Translations under genes and position numbers: made by a program
In this document: piece after piece, positions 40,370 through 49,153 of the stretch
Layout of the letters: each line of letters starts with the position of its first letter
How positions within the stretch are numbered: position 1 is the first letter of the stretch
NCBI RefSeq assembly: GCF_008704655.1
Contig: NZ_CP023688.1
Span: forward strand, 8,004,501-8,068,500
From: Streptomyces rimosus
Lineage (GTDB): Bacteria > Actinomycetota > Actinomycetes > Streptomycetales > Streptomycetaceae
Direction of reading: 5' to 3'
Length of the DNA: 64,000 bases
Notes under the pieces: model-generated
Databases searched by the model: none
Told to the model about the DNA's origin: nothing
The model's input: the letters and a program-made list of their open reading frames with translations, nothing else

Positions 40370-41584
40370 TTACGCCCACAGCCCCAGCAGGAACGGATAG
40401 GCGTTCAGCACCGGCGCGGGTCCCTGGACGAGATCGCGCAGGGTGAAGACGGTGTACTCGGTGCCCTTGACGGCGAAGAAGTGCACCTCGTCGCCCACCG
40501 TCGCGGAGGCGACCGCGTCCGGCTTCTCCCAGCCCTTGGGCAGCTGGCCCAGCGGCATCGGCTGCACCTCGCGCAGGTCCGGCGCGCGGAACCGGCCGTC
40601 GATCAGCACCGTGGCCTGTTCGCAGAAGAGCAGGTACTGCGAGTCGTCGGGGCGGGCGGGCGCCGCCTCCAGGACCCGCCCGTACGGCTCCAGTTCGCGG
40701 GACGGGAAGTACTCCTCGGACCGGTCGATGCCGCCGTTGCCCTTGTCGGAGAAGGCGATGGTCAGATCGCCCTTCACACCCAGGTAGGTGTGTTCGCGGT
40801 GCCGCGGGGCCCGGGTGACGAAGTCGAAGCCGCCGTGGAACTCCTTGGGCAGGTGCGGGAACTGTGTACTGATCTTGCGCGGCCCCGCCTCGACGCGGTT
40901 GCGCGAGGAGAACCGGATGACCTCGTCGCCGCGGAAGCCCTCGAACCGTACGAAGGGCGTGGTGTCGCCCGGCACGTACTTGGCGAACGTGCCGAAGACT
41001 CCGCCGGCGGCCTCCAGCGACGCCTTGAAGACATGGGTGACCGTGGAGACGATGCCGCCGCCCGGCTCCACCAGGAGTCCGGACAGCGCGTCGAAGACCG
41101 GGTCGCCGCCGCGCGGCTCGACCGGCTCGAAGGTCCACTGCTCGGCGCCCCGGTAGGTGCCCGTGCTCTCCGTCGACTGCTCGATCACCGCGCCCGCGGC
41201 GGCGGAGTGGTCGCGGACCTTCACCCACAGGCCGCTGTGCAGGTTGGAGATGCGGTACGGGTCCTCGTCGGTGAGCTGCCACGACTGGCTCCGGTACGCC
41301 GGGGTGTTCTCCTCCAGGTGCTCCTGGACCAGGGGCGCGCCCTTGTCCTTGCTCCACCTGCGGACCTGGAGGTACCCGCCGCTGTGCTGGTTCTGGATCC
41401 GGAAGGTGCGCTCGCCGCCCGGCGCGGACTCCAGCCGCCACGCCTGGGCCGCCCGCTGCGGCCAGTCCTGCAGCCGGTCCTGGACGATGTCCGCGGGGGA
41501 CTGTTTGGCGTGGCCCTTGACGGTCAGGTACAGACCGCTGTTCGCGTTCTTGATCAGGTACGTGCCCTTGGCGCTGACGCTCAC
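40370..41584 (-). CDS. Ricin-B-like lectin / hemopexin-repeat protein
   Basis: 404 residues; GTG 41584 behind AGGAGG. Residues 5-155 are a beta-trefoil with three QxW-like units (GTYLIKNANSGLYLTV, AQAWRLESAP; FRIQNQHSGGYLQV, SQSWQLTDE; YRISNLHSGLWVKV, AEQWTFEPV). Residues about 205-400 resemble hemopexin blades (FEGFRGDEVIRFSSRN ... PRKISTQFPHLPKEF; VHFFAVKGTEYTVF). The combination occurs in some insect- or host-directed bacterial proteins. No signal peptide is present, so export, if any, is non-classical. A palindrome TCGGAA-GAAT-TTCCGA lies 20 bp upstream. Confidence 0.8.
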   Translation of the reverse strand: MSVSAKGTYLIKNANSGLYLTVKGHAKQSPADIVQDRLQDWPQRAAQAWRLESAPGGERTFRIQNQHSGGYLQVRRWSKDKGAPLVQEHLEENTPAYRSQSWQLTDEDPYRISNLHSGLWVKVRDHSAAAGAVIEQSTESTGTYRGAEQWTFEPVEPRGGDPVFDALSGLLVEPGGGIVSTVTHVFKASLEAAGGVFGTFAKYVPGDTTPFVRFEGFRGDEVIRFSSRNRVEAGPRKISTQFPHLPKEFHGGFDFVTRAPRHREHTYLGVKGDLTIAFSDKGNGGIDRSEEYFPSRELEPYGRVLEAAPARPDDSQYLLFCEQATVLIDGRFRAPDLREVQPMPLGQLPKGWEKPDAVASATVGDEVHFFAVKGTEYTVFTLRDLVQGPAPVLNAYPFLLGLWA

Positions 41585-41603
41585 GGGAACCTCCTGGGAA
41601 CGT

Positions 41604-41619
41604 TCGGAAGAATTTCCGA
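41604..41619. promoter_or_regulatory. Palindrome before the ricin/hemopexin gene
   Basis: TCGGAA and TTCCGA arms around GAAT, 20 bp upstream of the start codon. Related CGGAAA elements recur in the 42518-42946 gap. Confidence 0.4.
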
Positions 41620-41833
41620 TTCCGGCGTTCTCACCCTATGAGCCCGTTCCCGAGGGCGCGACGGTACGGCCATCAGACCCGGCCAAGGTCAGGTCCCGGC
41701 CGTGGCCCGGGTACGCACCGCCCACAAGGCCGGATTCCCGGCAGGCGCCTTCCGCCGATCCGGCCGCCCGCATCAGCAACGACCGGAACAGCACGCCGCG
41801 ACGGCGGCCGTCACCCGCGCGGCAGGCCGCGCC

Positions 41834-42517
41834 TCACTGCTGATTGGGGATGGTCGGTGCCCGCTCCAGCGAGGTCGACAGCGGGACGCCGTGCTCGGCG
41901 CGCAGCCCCGCGTCGGCGGCCCGGGTCGCGTACGCGGTGGCGGGCTCCGCGGGCTGGCCCTGGTGGGGATCGGCCAGGACGGTGGTCGCCAGGTGCCGCA
42001 GGACGTCCGCGTGGGCGTGGAGCATCTGGTGGGTGCGGGTGTCCGCCGGATCGGCCAGCAGGATGCGGGCGGCGGTGTTCACGGCGCGCAGCCGGGGCTT
42101 CTGGGCCGCGCGGTGCGCCCGGGGCAGCGAACGCCAGGCGGTGTTGGCGACGGTGATGCTCCGCCACAGGTCGTTGGTGGCCGGGTCGGTGTCGTAGAAC
42201 CGCAGGCCGTACCGGCCGACGAGCCAGTACGAGAGGGACAGCGCCACGGCCGCCACGAGGTCGAACGTCAGCCAGGTGCGCGCCATATGGTCGCGCTCCA
42301 CGGCCGCGCCGACCAGCAGCGCCACGGCCGCGCCGCCCGCGCCGAAGAGAACCGTGGCGAGTACGCCGAAGAACGCGACCGCCGGAACGATGCCGATGCC
42401 GTTCTCACTGTCCACCCGGAGCAGCCCCTGCCAGTGGGGCGCCAGATAGCGGGCGTAGCGGACGGGTTTCGGGGCGGGTTCCGTGACGGCGATCCTTTTC
42501 GCCCAGCTCACGGCCAT
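41834..42517 (-). CDS. Membrane protein, function unknown
   Basis: 227 residues, ATG behind GAAGGAGTGAG. Two membrane helices near residues 43-70 (GIVPAVAFFGVLATVLFGAG then AAVALLVGAAV) and 83-100 (LTFDLVAAVALSLSYWLVG); the C-terminal 125 residues are soluble and Ala-rich (AHRAAQKPRLRAVNTAARI, TRTHQMLHAHADVLRHLA), probably helical. No family recognised. It lies in a minus-strand set of three genes (to 44055) of which the next is a DUF2637-like membrane protein. Confidence 0.72.
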   Translation of the reverse strand: MAVSWAKRIAVTEPAPKPVRYARYLAPHWQGLLRVDSENGIGIVPAVAFFGVLATVLFGAGGAAVALLVGAAVERDHMARTWLTFDLVAAVALSLSYWLVGRYGLRFYDTDPATNDLWRSITVANTAWRSLPRAHRAAQKPRLRAVNTAARILLADPADTRTHQMLHAHADVLRHLATTVLADPHQGQPAEPATAYATRAADAGLRAEHGVPLSTSLERAPTIPNQQ

Positions 42518-42946
42518 CGCTACTCACTCCTTCGTCGGGGGCACGGACGCAAGGCCACATCACCTCCACCAACGAACAAGGGAATTCCCGGATACGCTCG
42601 ATAAGGTCAAGCAACGTTTCTGCTGAAGAAATTCCTTCGGACGGCCGGGCGCATTCGGGGTATACCCCGGCGGGGTCGCGGCACACCTGCGTACGCCGCC
42701 GCGGAAAAACGCCGCCGAATGCGCCCGGCGGCGCCGGAAAATCCCCCTGACGGTTCACCTGTGCGGCGATCAACAGCTTTTCCGGAAATGGCACTTCCGG
42801 AAAAACGGCGGCCATGGATCGGGGATATTCGTCCGCCGCCCGGGGCGATGGCCCCGGAAAACGGGCCGGATGCGGAACGGGACCGCCGCGGCCCGGCGGC
42901 CTCCCTGTGGGGCCGGCCGACGGGGCCGCAGGGAGGCCGCCGGATC
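42518..42946. other. Gap of 429 bp with repeated CGGAAA(A) elements
   Basis: No gene evident. CGGAAA(A) occurs five times on the + strand (42702, 42735, 42783, 42799 and 42855 regions), two of them inside TTCCGGAA palindromes 14 bp apart. The left part presumably holds the promoter of the membrane protein ending at 41834. Confidence 0.5.
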
Positions 42947-43738
42947 TCAGCGGCCGGAACGGTGGCGGTGCGCGCCGCGGTTCGAGTACGCGTGCCGGGT
43001 GGCGGGCGTCACCGAAGGGCCGGGTTCGAGCTGGCGGATGAGCTGGTGGAAACAGAGCAGCGCGGTGACCGGCGGCAGGCCCGCCACCGTGATGCCCGCC
43101 GGGGTGGTGGGGGCCTTGGCGATGCACAGCACCGTGGCCACGGCGGCGAAGAAGATCACCACGCACCAGGAGTGGGCGGTGCGCCGCCGGTGGGTGCGGG
43201 CCCGCAGGATGGACAGGATGGCGGCCATCCACGGCCCGTAGACCAGCAGCGGCCACAGCTGCGCGATGCGCGGCGACGTGGCCTCCCCGGCCAGCGCCCG
43301 CAGCGGTGGGTAGGACGCCACCGCGGCGAGCAGGCCGACCGCCACCACGATCACGGACGTGAGGGCGACGGTGACCACGCTGAGGGTGCGGCGCCAGGAC
43401 CGGGTGCCGCCCTCCTTGGCGGCGCGGGCGGGGTGCAGGAGGGTCGGCTTGCGGTGGCTGTGCGGCCCGTCGGCCGGCAGCTCATCGACGACGGCGGGCT
43501 GTTCGGCGGTGTCCAGCAGCTGCGCCAGCTCGGCGTCGAGGTCGTCGGGGACCCGCATCGGCACGTCGTGGCCGTAGGCGTCGGCCAGGCTCTCGTGGGC
43601 CGGCTGGTCGCGGAAGAGCGGTCCGTCGGCGAGGCCGAAGGCGGCCGTCAGGTCGGGCTCGGTGGTGACTTGGGCGGGGATCCGGTACCCGTCAGCGGAG
43701 GACGGCATCAGCAGGTGGAGGGTGGGAGGATCGTACAC
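42947..43738 (-). CDS. DUF2637-like (SpdB-type) membrane protein
   Basis: 263 residues, GTG start behind AGGGAAG. A soluble N-terminal half (about 110 residues, acidic VPDDLDAELAQLLDTAEQP) is followed by four membrane helices: LSVVTVALTSVIVVAVGLLA, AQLWPLLVYGPWMAAILSI, SWCVVIFFAAVATVLCIA, and VAGLPPVTALLCFHQLI, ending in a basic tail. The membrane part matches DUF2637, the family of plasmid-spread proteins SpdB and their chromosomal relatives. No plasmid transfer genes are nearby, so it may be a chromosomal derivative. Confidence 0.7.
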   Translation of the reverse strand: MYDPPTLHLLMPSSADGYRIPAQVTTEPDLTAAFGLADGPLFRDQPAHESLADAYGHDVPMRVPDDLDAELAQLLDTAEQPAVVDELPADGPHSHRKPTLLHPARAAKEGGTRSWRRTLSVVTVALTSVIVVAVGLLAAVASYPPLRALAGEATSPRIAQLWPLLVYGPWMAAILSILRARTHRRRTAHSWCVVIFFAAVATVLCIAKAPTTPAGITVAGLPPVTALLCFHQLIRQLEPGPSVTPATRHAYSNRGAHRHRSGR

Positions 43739-43803
43739 GGCAACTTCCCTGCGGGCTGGGCGGCGGCGTCGGGGCCCTGGCGGTCAGGCTGCGCTGGCCG
43801 CCT

Positions 43804-44055
43804 TCAGCACCGCCGGGGCCCCGCGCCGCATTCGGCTTCGCCGTGCTGCTGCGACCACAACGTCGCCTTGATCCGGTCCAGTTCCGCGCCGAGCCGGTCC
43901 AGCAGGTCCGCGGAGAGTTCCGGGCGGAAGTATTCCCTTTCGCATTCCGGTGCGGCCTGCGGCCGGTCGGACGCGGGGGAGTCGGGGATGCCAACGGGCT
44001 TGAAGAAGCGCCGGCCGATGCGTCGTACCGGCTGTTCCACAGGAGAGTCAGGCAT
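43804..44055 (-). CDS. Small protein (83 codons), unknown
   Basis: Starts MPDSPVEQPVRRIGRRFF and continues to LDRLGAELDRIKATLWSQQHG, an amphipathic helix suited to dimerisation. It has coding-like codon bias and lies 65 bp before the DUF2637-like gene on the same strand, but no clear ribosome site. Possibly translated from a leaderless or weakly initiated message. Confidence 0.5.
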   Translation of the reverse strand: MPDSPVEQPVRRIGRRFFKPVGIPDSPASDRPQAAPECEREYFRPELSADLLDRLGAELDRIKATLWSQQHGEAECGAGPRRC

Positions 44056-44642
44056 ACATTGCGGAACGAATAGGCCGGACACAAGGGGACGGGTACCGGG
44101 TGCGAATGAACTCAAGAAGAGGTGGAGGGTACGAAGAGGCGGTGATCGGAAAGGTGGAAAAATCAGCCCGGTTCCGCGGGCCGTTCCCGCGGCGCGGCGC
44201 GGGGCGCCGGTGAGCTCCCGCGGACGCCGCCGGGCGGGTCCTGCCGGGGGCGCCCGCCGGTACACGGACCGGTGTCACCGGGACGGGGGCCTATACCACC
44301 GGCACCCGCCACGCGTCACCACGGCACCGAGCGGCGAGTTTGCCGGGGACGGGTCCGGCCCGCCACCTCCTTCGCGCGAACGGTTGTCCGCCCCAGGGCG
44401 CTCACCTCGGAGGCAAATCGTTACTGCCGCCATGGGAGCGGCTCCGGCGCACGGCGGACCGTTTCAGCGTATGCGCACCGGTGAGCTGAATCCCGCTCCG
44501 ACGCGCCCCCTCAAGAAGGTGTGACCACGGGACCTCCAGGGTGGCCCGGGTAGGTAATGGTCCGATTCACCTACCTGTCCGTTCCGGTATCCGGACGCCG
44601 TTCCGCGGTGGCCGGAACCCCGGCCCGACGAGGGGATTCCCG
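44056..44642. other. Gap of 587 bp ahead of the terpene locus
   Basis: No gene with coding bias is visible. The right end carries the promoter region of the P450-terpene synthase operon, with an inverted repeat at 44549-44575 and ribosome site GAGGGGA at about 44632. The left part includes mixed AT-richer sequence upstream of the small minus-strand gene. Confidence 0.5.
44549..44575. promoter_or_regulatory. Inverted repeat before the terpene operon
   Basis: GGTAGGT and ACCTACC, 7-bp arms with a 13-base spacer, 68 bp before the P450 start. A plausible operator for the pathway regulator. Confidence 0.45.
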
Positions 44643-46160
44643 ATGGGTATACGTGGTGCGGCGGGCGTCCGCGCGGCCCGCGGTCCCGCCCCGCACAGCT
44701 GGACCGTGTCGACGGCACCCGGCGGCGTACCGCTGCTGGGACACGCGCTCCCGCTGTGGCGGCGCCCGCTGGACTTCCTCGCCTCGCTGCCCGCGCACGG
44801 CGACCTGGTCGCGATCCGCCTCGGACCGCAGCGCGTGTGGCTCGCCTGCGACCCGGCGCTGGTGCAGCAGATCCTCATGGACCCGCGCACGTACGACAAG
44901 GGCGGTCCGCTCTACGACACCATGCGCATGGTGCTCGGCAACGGGCTGGTCACCTGCACCCAGGACGTGCACCGCAGGCAGCGCCGGCTGGCCCAGCCCT
45001 GCTTCCGCCCGTCCCGGATCGCCGACTACGCGCAGGTGATGAGCGCCGAGATCGACGCCGCCGTCGGAAAGTGGCGGCCCGGACAGACGCTGGACGTCAC
45101 CGACGCGATGATGGACCTCTCGGCCCGGGTCACCACCGGCGTGCTGATGTCCACGTCCCTCGACCCGGGCCTCGCCGCCGAGGTACGCGCCTGCCTGTCG
45201 ACCGTCATGCGCGGCGTCCTGCTGCGCGCGGTCGTCCCGCTCGGCCCGCTCTACAGACTCCCCACGCCCGGCAACCGCCGCTTCGACCGGGCTCTCGCCC
45301 GGCTGCACCACATCATCGACGGGATCATCGCCGAACGCCGCGGCAGCACCGCCCGGCACGGCGACCTGCTCGACACCCTCCTGGGAGCCACGGACGACGC
45401 CCCCGGACCGGACGGCCGCGCCGTACCCGAAGGCCTTGCCCAGGACTGCCCCCACGCCACCGCCGCGCCCACCCCCCAGGAGGCACCCCACGATCAGGAA
45501 CCGCTCACCGACCAAGAGGCGCACGACCAGTTGATGACCTTCCTCGTGGCCGGCATCGAGACCACCGCGCTGGCCCTCGCCTGGACGCTCCACCTCCTGG
45601 CGGCCCACCCCGAGGAAGAACGCCGGCTGCACGCCGAGGTGGACTCCGTGCTCGCCGGCCGGCCGCCCGCGCCGGACGATCTGCCCCGGCTCGGCCACGC
45701 CCGGCGCGTGGTCACCGAAGCCCTGCGCATGTACCCGCCGGGCTGGGCCCTGACCCGGGTGACCACCACCGAGACCACGCTGGCCGGCCACCGGCTGGCA
45801 CCGGGAAGCACCGTCCTGTACAGCGCGTACGTGCTCCACCAGGACCCGGTGGCCTTCCCCGACCCCCAGCGTTTCGACCCCGACCGATGGTTGCCGGAAC
45901 GGGCAGGGGGCGTTCCGGGCGGTGCGATGCTCCCGTTCGCCGCCGGCAACCGCAAGTGCATCGGCGACCACTTCGCGATGACCGAAGCCGTGCTCGTCCT
46001 TGCCGCCATCGCCGCGCGCTGGCGCCTGCGCCCGCCGTCCCCCAGGACCGTACGACCGGTCCCGGCGGCCGTGCTGAGCCCGGGCCCGCTGCCCATGGTC
46101 TGCGCCTCACGCCGCGGACCGGACGGCCCAGCGCCGGCCGTGCCATCTGAAGCACCGTGA
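44643..46160 (+). CDS. Cytochrome P450 of the terpene locus
   Basis: 505 residues, ATG behind GAGGGGATT. I-helix FLVAGIETT (Ile in place of the common His), K-helix EALRMYPPGW, PERF-like QRFDPDRWLPE and heme loop PFAAGNRKCIGDHFAMTEA. This pattern (long chain, class-II-like K-helix and heme loop) is that of bacterial sesquiterpene-oxidising P450s such as PtlI-type CYP183. An acidic/His-rich insert (about residues 255-290) precedes the I helix. It is 16 bp upstream of the terpene synthase, so the pair forms an operon: cyclise, then hydroxylate or oxidise the hydrocarbon. Confidence 0.9.
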   Translation: MGIRGAAGVRAARGPAPHSWTVSTAPGGVPLLGHALPLWRRPLDFLASLPAHGDLVAIRLGPQRVWLACDPALVQQILMDPRTYDKGGPLYDTMRMVLGNGLVTCTQDVHRRQRRLAQPCFRPSRIADYAQVMSAEIDAAVGKWRPGQTLDVTDAMMDLSARVTTGVLMSTSLDPGLAAEVRACLSTVMRGVLLRAVVPLGPLYRLPTPGNRRFDRALARLHHIIDGIIAERRGSTARHGDLLDTLLGATDDAPGPDGRAVPEGLAQDCPHATAAPTPQEAPHDQEPLTDQEAHDQLMTFLVAGIETTALALAWTLHLLAAHPEEERRLHAEVDSVLAGRPPAPDDLPRLGHARRVVTEALRMYPPGWALTRVTTTETTLAGHRLAPGSTVLYSAYVLHQDPVAFPDPQRFDPDRWLPERAGGVPGGAMLPFAAGNRKCIGDHFAMTEAVLVLAAIAARWRLRPPSPRTVRPVPAAVLSPGPLPMVCASRRGPDGPAPAVPSEAP

Positions 46161-46176
46161 TCATGGAGAGAGAACC

Positions 46177-47364
46177 ATGCAGGCAACAGGCTACGGCGTC
46201 CCCGAATCCGAGCTACCGGCCGACCGCTGGGGTCACGACCCGTTAACGGGCGCCGGCCCGGGGCGTGACGCGGACGACGCCATGGCGGTGCGCGCCACCG
46301 TCGTCATCCCCCAGCTGTACTGCCCCATCCCGGCGGCGCCGCACCACGAGACCGCCGGCATCGAGCGGCGCGTCGTGGAGTGGATGGCGCGGTTCGGCTT
46401 CTGCGACAACGACTTCCACCATGCCCAGGTCCTGGCCAACCGCACGGCCGAGTGGGCGTGCCGGATCGCCCCCGACGGCAGCAGCCGGCTGCTGCAGATC
46501 GGCGCCGACTGGTCCTGCCTGGGCCTGCTGCTGGACGACGTCTATCTGGACGGCGGGCTCTTCAGCCGGCACCCGGAACGTTTCCTCCCGATGGCCGTCC
46601 AGGTCATCCACGGTGCCGACCACCCCGAGACCACCGACGGCGGCAAGGCCGACCCCTACACCGTGGCGTTCGGCGAGGTCTCGTACCGCTACCGGCGGCA
46701 CGCCACCGGCACGGTCGTACGGCGGTGGGTCGACGGCGTTGCCGAATGGTTTCTCGCCGCGTGCGTCGGCATGGGCCAGCGGGCGTCGGGCACCGTGCCG
46801 AGCCTGGAGGAGTACTTCGTCATCGGCCCGCGGGACCGCGGCACCAAGGCGTCCATCGCCGTCATCGAGATGGCGGAGGGCACCTCGCTGCCCAGCGAGG
46901 AGTCGGAGACACCCCGAATACGAGCGCTGACCCAGGTCGCGTCCGCCCTGGTCACCTTCGCCAACGACGTCTACTCCTACCACCGCGAGGTCAAGGAGCA
47001 GTCGCTGGAGTCGAACCTCGTCGGCATCCTGGAACACGAACTGCGCGTGCCGCCCCAGGAGGCCATGACCCGGGCGGCGGCGCTGCACGACCGGCTGATG
47101 TGCCTCTATCTCGCGCTGCGGGAGCGGATCGCCCGGCGGGCCACCCCCGAGGTGCGCTGCTACCTCGGCCAGCTCGACCACTTCATCCGCGGCAACCTGG
47201 ACTACAGCGCCGTCAGTCCCCGCTACCGGGACGACCCGGGCGCCGCCCCCGACCCGGCGCCCGCCTTCGGCGTCTGGGCGGACTCGCCCAGTGATGGGAG
47301 TCTCGAACCGCTGCCGCTGCGCACGGTGGCGTGGTGGTGGGACCAGCTGAGCCCCGCGGCGTGA
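46177..47364 (+). CDS. Class I terpene synthase
   Basis: 395 residues, ATG behind GGAGAGAG. Aspartate motif LLLDDVYLD (D120, D121, D125), NSE triad NDVYSYHRE (N263, S267, E271) with K273, pyrophosphate-sensor Arg at 219 or 221, and the C-terminal RY pair in SPRYRDD. All catalytic elements of a bacterial sesqui- or diterpene cyclase are therefore intact; the substrate is probably farnesyl diphosphate by size. The N-terminal 40 residues are an extra Gly/Ala/Asp-rich lead. The product cannot be predicted from motifs. Followed by a strong terminator. Confidence 0.93.
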   Translation: MQATGYGVPESELPADRWGHDPLTGAGPGRDADDAMAVRATVVIPQLYCPIPAAPHHETAGIERRVVEWMARFGFCDNDFHHAQVLANRTAEWACRIAPDGSSRLLQIGADWSCLGLLLDDVYLDGGLFSRHPERFLPMAVQVIHGADHPETTDGGKADPYTVAFGEVSYRYRRHATGTVVRRWVDGVAEWFLAACVGMGQRASGTVPSLEEYFVIGPRDRGTKASIAVIEMAEGTSLPSEESETPRIRALTQVASALVTFANDVYSYHREVKEQSLESNLVGILEHELRVPPQEAMTRAAALHDRLMCLYLALRERIARRATPEVRCYLGQLDHFIRGNLDYSAVSPRYRDDPGAAPDPAPAFGVWADSPSDGSLEPLPLRTVAWWWDQLSPAA

Positions 47365-47395
47365 GGCGGCGGTGACGCCACCCCGCCCGCGGTTA

Positions 47396-47426
47396 CCGAG
47401 GGGCCCGTTCCCGGCGGGCCCCTCGG
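47396..47426 (+). terminator. Terminator after the terpene synthase
   Basis: CCGAGGGGCCCG and CGGGCCCCTCGG form a perfect 12-bp stem with a 7-base loop, 32 bp after the stop. The FAD oxidoreductase gene beyond it must be read through or have its own promoter. Confidence 0.8.
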
Positions 47427-47514
47427 CCTCTCGCTCTTGTCGCAACGTTCCGGTACCGGCGCCGGGGCGCCCCGTGGCAGCCCGGCCCGGCACCGGCAGG
47501 AAGGGTGAACCAGT

Positions 47515-48891
47515 GTGAGTGCACAGCCCCGTGTCGTCGTGGTGGGCGGCGGTATCGCCGGCCTGTCCGCGGCCTTCCGGCTCCAGGAGGCCGGCTGCGA
47601 CGCCGTCGTCCTGGAGAGTGCCGGGCCGGAGATGATCGGCGGCCGGATGGCCACCGTCGAGGTCTCCGGATTCGCCGTCAACCGGGCGGCGACCATCCTC
47701 ATCCACAGTTACCGCGAACTGATACGCCTGATCGCCGCGGCCGGCCTGGCGGGCGAGGTCGTGCCCGGCTCGGACCTCTTCGGGCTGGTACGCGACGGGC
47801 AGGTCCGCCGGGTGCGCCTGGGATCGCGCCGCCAGCTGGCCACCGGCGGCCTGCTGACCAGCTTCCCCCTCGGCGACGTGGGCAAGCTGCTGCGCGACTA
47901 CCGGCGGATGCGCCCGCTGCTGACCCCGCACGACATGTCGCCGATGGCCGCCGCCGACTTCGAGTCCGTGACCCAGTACGCCACCCGCCGCGGCCTGCGG
48001 CCCGAGACGCTGGAGTACCTGCTCGACCCGCTCGTCTCGGGGCTCTGCCTGGGCGAGCCCGAAGAGGTCTCCGCCGCGATGCCGTTCGTCTTCATCGACG
48101 TGATCCTGTGCGGCGGCGGCTTCTTCACGTCCAAGGAGGGCGTCGGCTTCCTGCCCAAAGGGCTGGCCCGGCAGCTGACCGTCGAGTACCGCGCCCACGT
48201 CACCTCGGTCGAGGACCGCGGGGACGAGGTGGCCGTCACCTGGCAGCGGCCGGGCGAGCCGGAGCGCATCGAGACGGCGGCGGCCTGCGTACTGGCCGTG
48301 CCGCCACCGCAAGTACCGCCGCTGTACGCGCAACTCACGCACGACCAGCGGGAGTTCCTGGACGACGCGCCGTACGCCCGCAGCATCCACGTCGCCTTCG
48401 GGCTCGACCGGCCCACGCGGGAGCGGGCGATGCTGGTGCAGGCGTCCCGCGTAGAACACCACGACCTCTGCGCGTTCGTCCTGGAGCACAACCTCTCCCC
48501 GCAGCGTGTGCCGGACGGGACCGGGCTGGTGATGACGCATCTGCGCGGCGCGTGGTCGGACCGTAACTGGGACCTGGGGGACGACAAGGTGGTGGACCAC
48601 GTCCTGGCGGGCGTCCGGCGGCTGGGGGTCCTGCCCGAGCTGGAGCGCCACACCACGATGACGCACGTCTGGCGCGTCTCGCCGTGCCTGATCGGCCGGC
48701 GGCCGGGCGACTACCGCGCCATCGCACGGTTCGCGGCCGGATTCGACCCCCGCGGCCGCGTCCAGCTCGCCGGCGGCGACCACCTGGGGCACTCGACCAC
48801 CAACAGCAGTGTCTGCTCGGGCGAGCGGGCCGCCCGCAACCTGCTAGCCCGGCTGCGCGGCGAAGGAGCGCTCGCGCCGGTGCACCACTGA
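47515..48891 (+). CDS. FAD-dependent amine-oxidase/protoporphyrinogen-oxidase-like enzyme
   Basis: 458 residues, GTG behind AGGAAGGG. FAD-binding VVVVGGGIAGLSAAFRLQEAG then LESAGPEMIGGRM; CGGGFFTSKEGVGFLPKGL and the C-terminal FDPRGRVQLAGGDHLGHSTTNSSVCSGERAA complete the GG-doublet flavin fold of the monoamine-oxidase/PPOX family. In terpene loci such enzymes oxidise or desaturate the cyclised product; no haem genes are near. It lies between the terpene synthase and the LAL-type regulator on the same strand. Confidence 0.87.
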   Translation: MSAQPRVVVVGGGIAGLSAAFRLQEAGCDAVVLESAGPEMIGGRMATVEVSGFAVNRAATILIHSYRELIRLIAAAGLAGEVVPGSDLFGLVRDGQVRRVRLGSRRQLATGGLLTSFPLGDVGKLLRDYRRMRPLLTPHDMSPMAAADFESVTQYATRRGLRPETLEYLLDPLVSGLCLGEPEEVSAAMPFVFIDVILCGGGFFTSKEGVGFLPKGLARQLTVEYRAHVTSVEDRGDEVAVTWQRPGEPERIETAAACVLAVPPPQVPPLYAQLTHDQREFLDDAPYARSIHVAFGLDRPTRERAMLVQASRVEHHDLCAFVLEHNLSPQRVPDGTGLVMTHLRGAWSDRNWDLGDDKVVDHVLAGVRRLGVLPELERHTTMTHVWRVSPCLIGRRPGDYRAIARFAAGFDPRGRVQLAGGDHLGHSTTNSSVCSGERAARNLLARLRGEGALAPVHH

Positions 48892-48930
48892 TGCGCACCC
48901 CGGCGGCGCAACTGCCCGCTCTCGCAACCG

Positions 48931-48964
48931 ATTCACCCGTAAGAGTGGCTGCTTACGGGTGGAT
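48931..48964. promoter_or_regulatory. 13-bp inverted repeat between the FAD enzyme and the LAL regulator
   Basis: ATTCACCCGTAAG (48931-48943) and CTTACGGGTGGAT (48952-48964), one mismatch, 8-base loop. It starts 40 bp after the FAD gene and ends 190 bp before the regulator start. Only moderate GC content and no T tract, so operator is as likely as terminator. Confidence 0.55.
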
Positions 48965-49153
48965 CGGGCGCGCCGGAACGGCTATTCACGGGCGCGCGTA
49001 GCACGCTCCGGCCCGCGGCGCGCGACAAGTCACTCATCCTGGTTACCGCGGGTCCGTATGGGCGTACGCTCTGCGCTATCGCAGGCAGAGTGCGGCCGGA
49101 CGGGCCCGCACTCGCGGCGGGCGGGAGACGCAGCGCGGCGAACGGATTCGGTC

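Noticed and set aside
42947..43738. Evidence for an integrated plasmid (SpdB-like gene)
   Set aside because: No tra, kor, rep or integrase genes and no tRNA attachment site are within the window; chromosomal DUF2637 relatives are common.
44370..44395. A further KstR-like box (GAACGGTTG region)
   Set aside because: The half-site order AACNNGTT is not met; only AACGGTTG is present.
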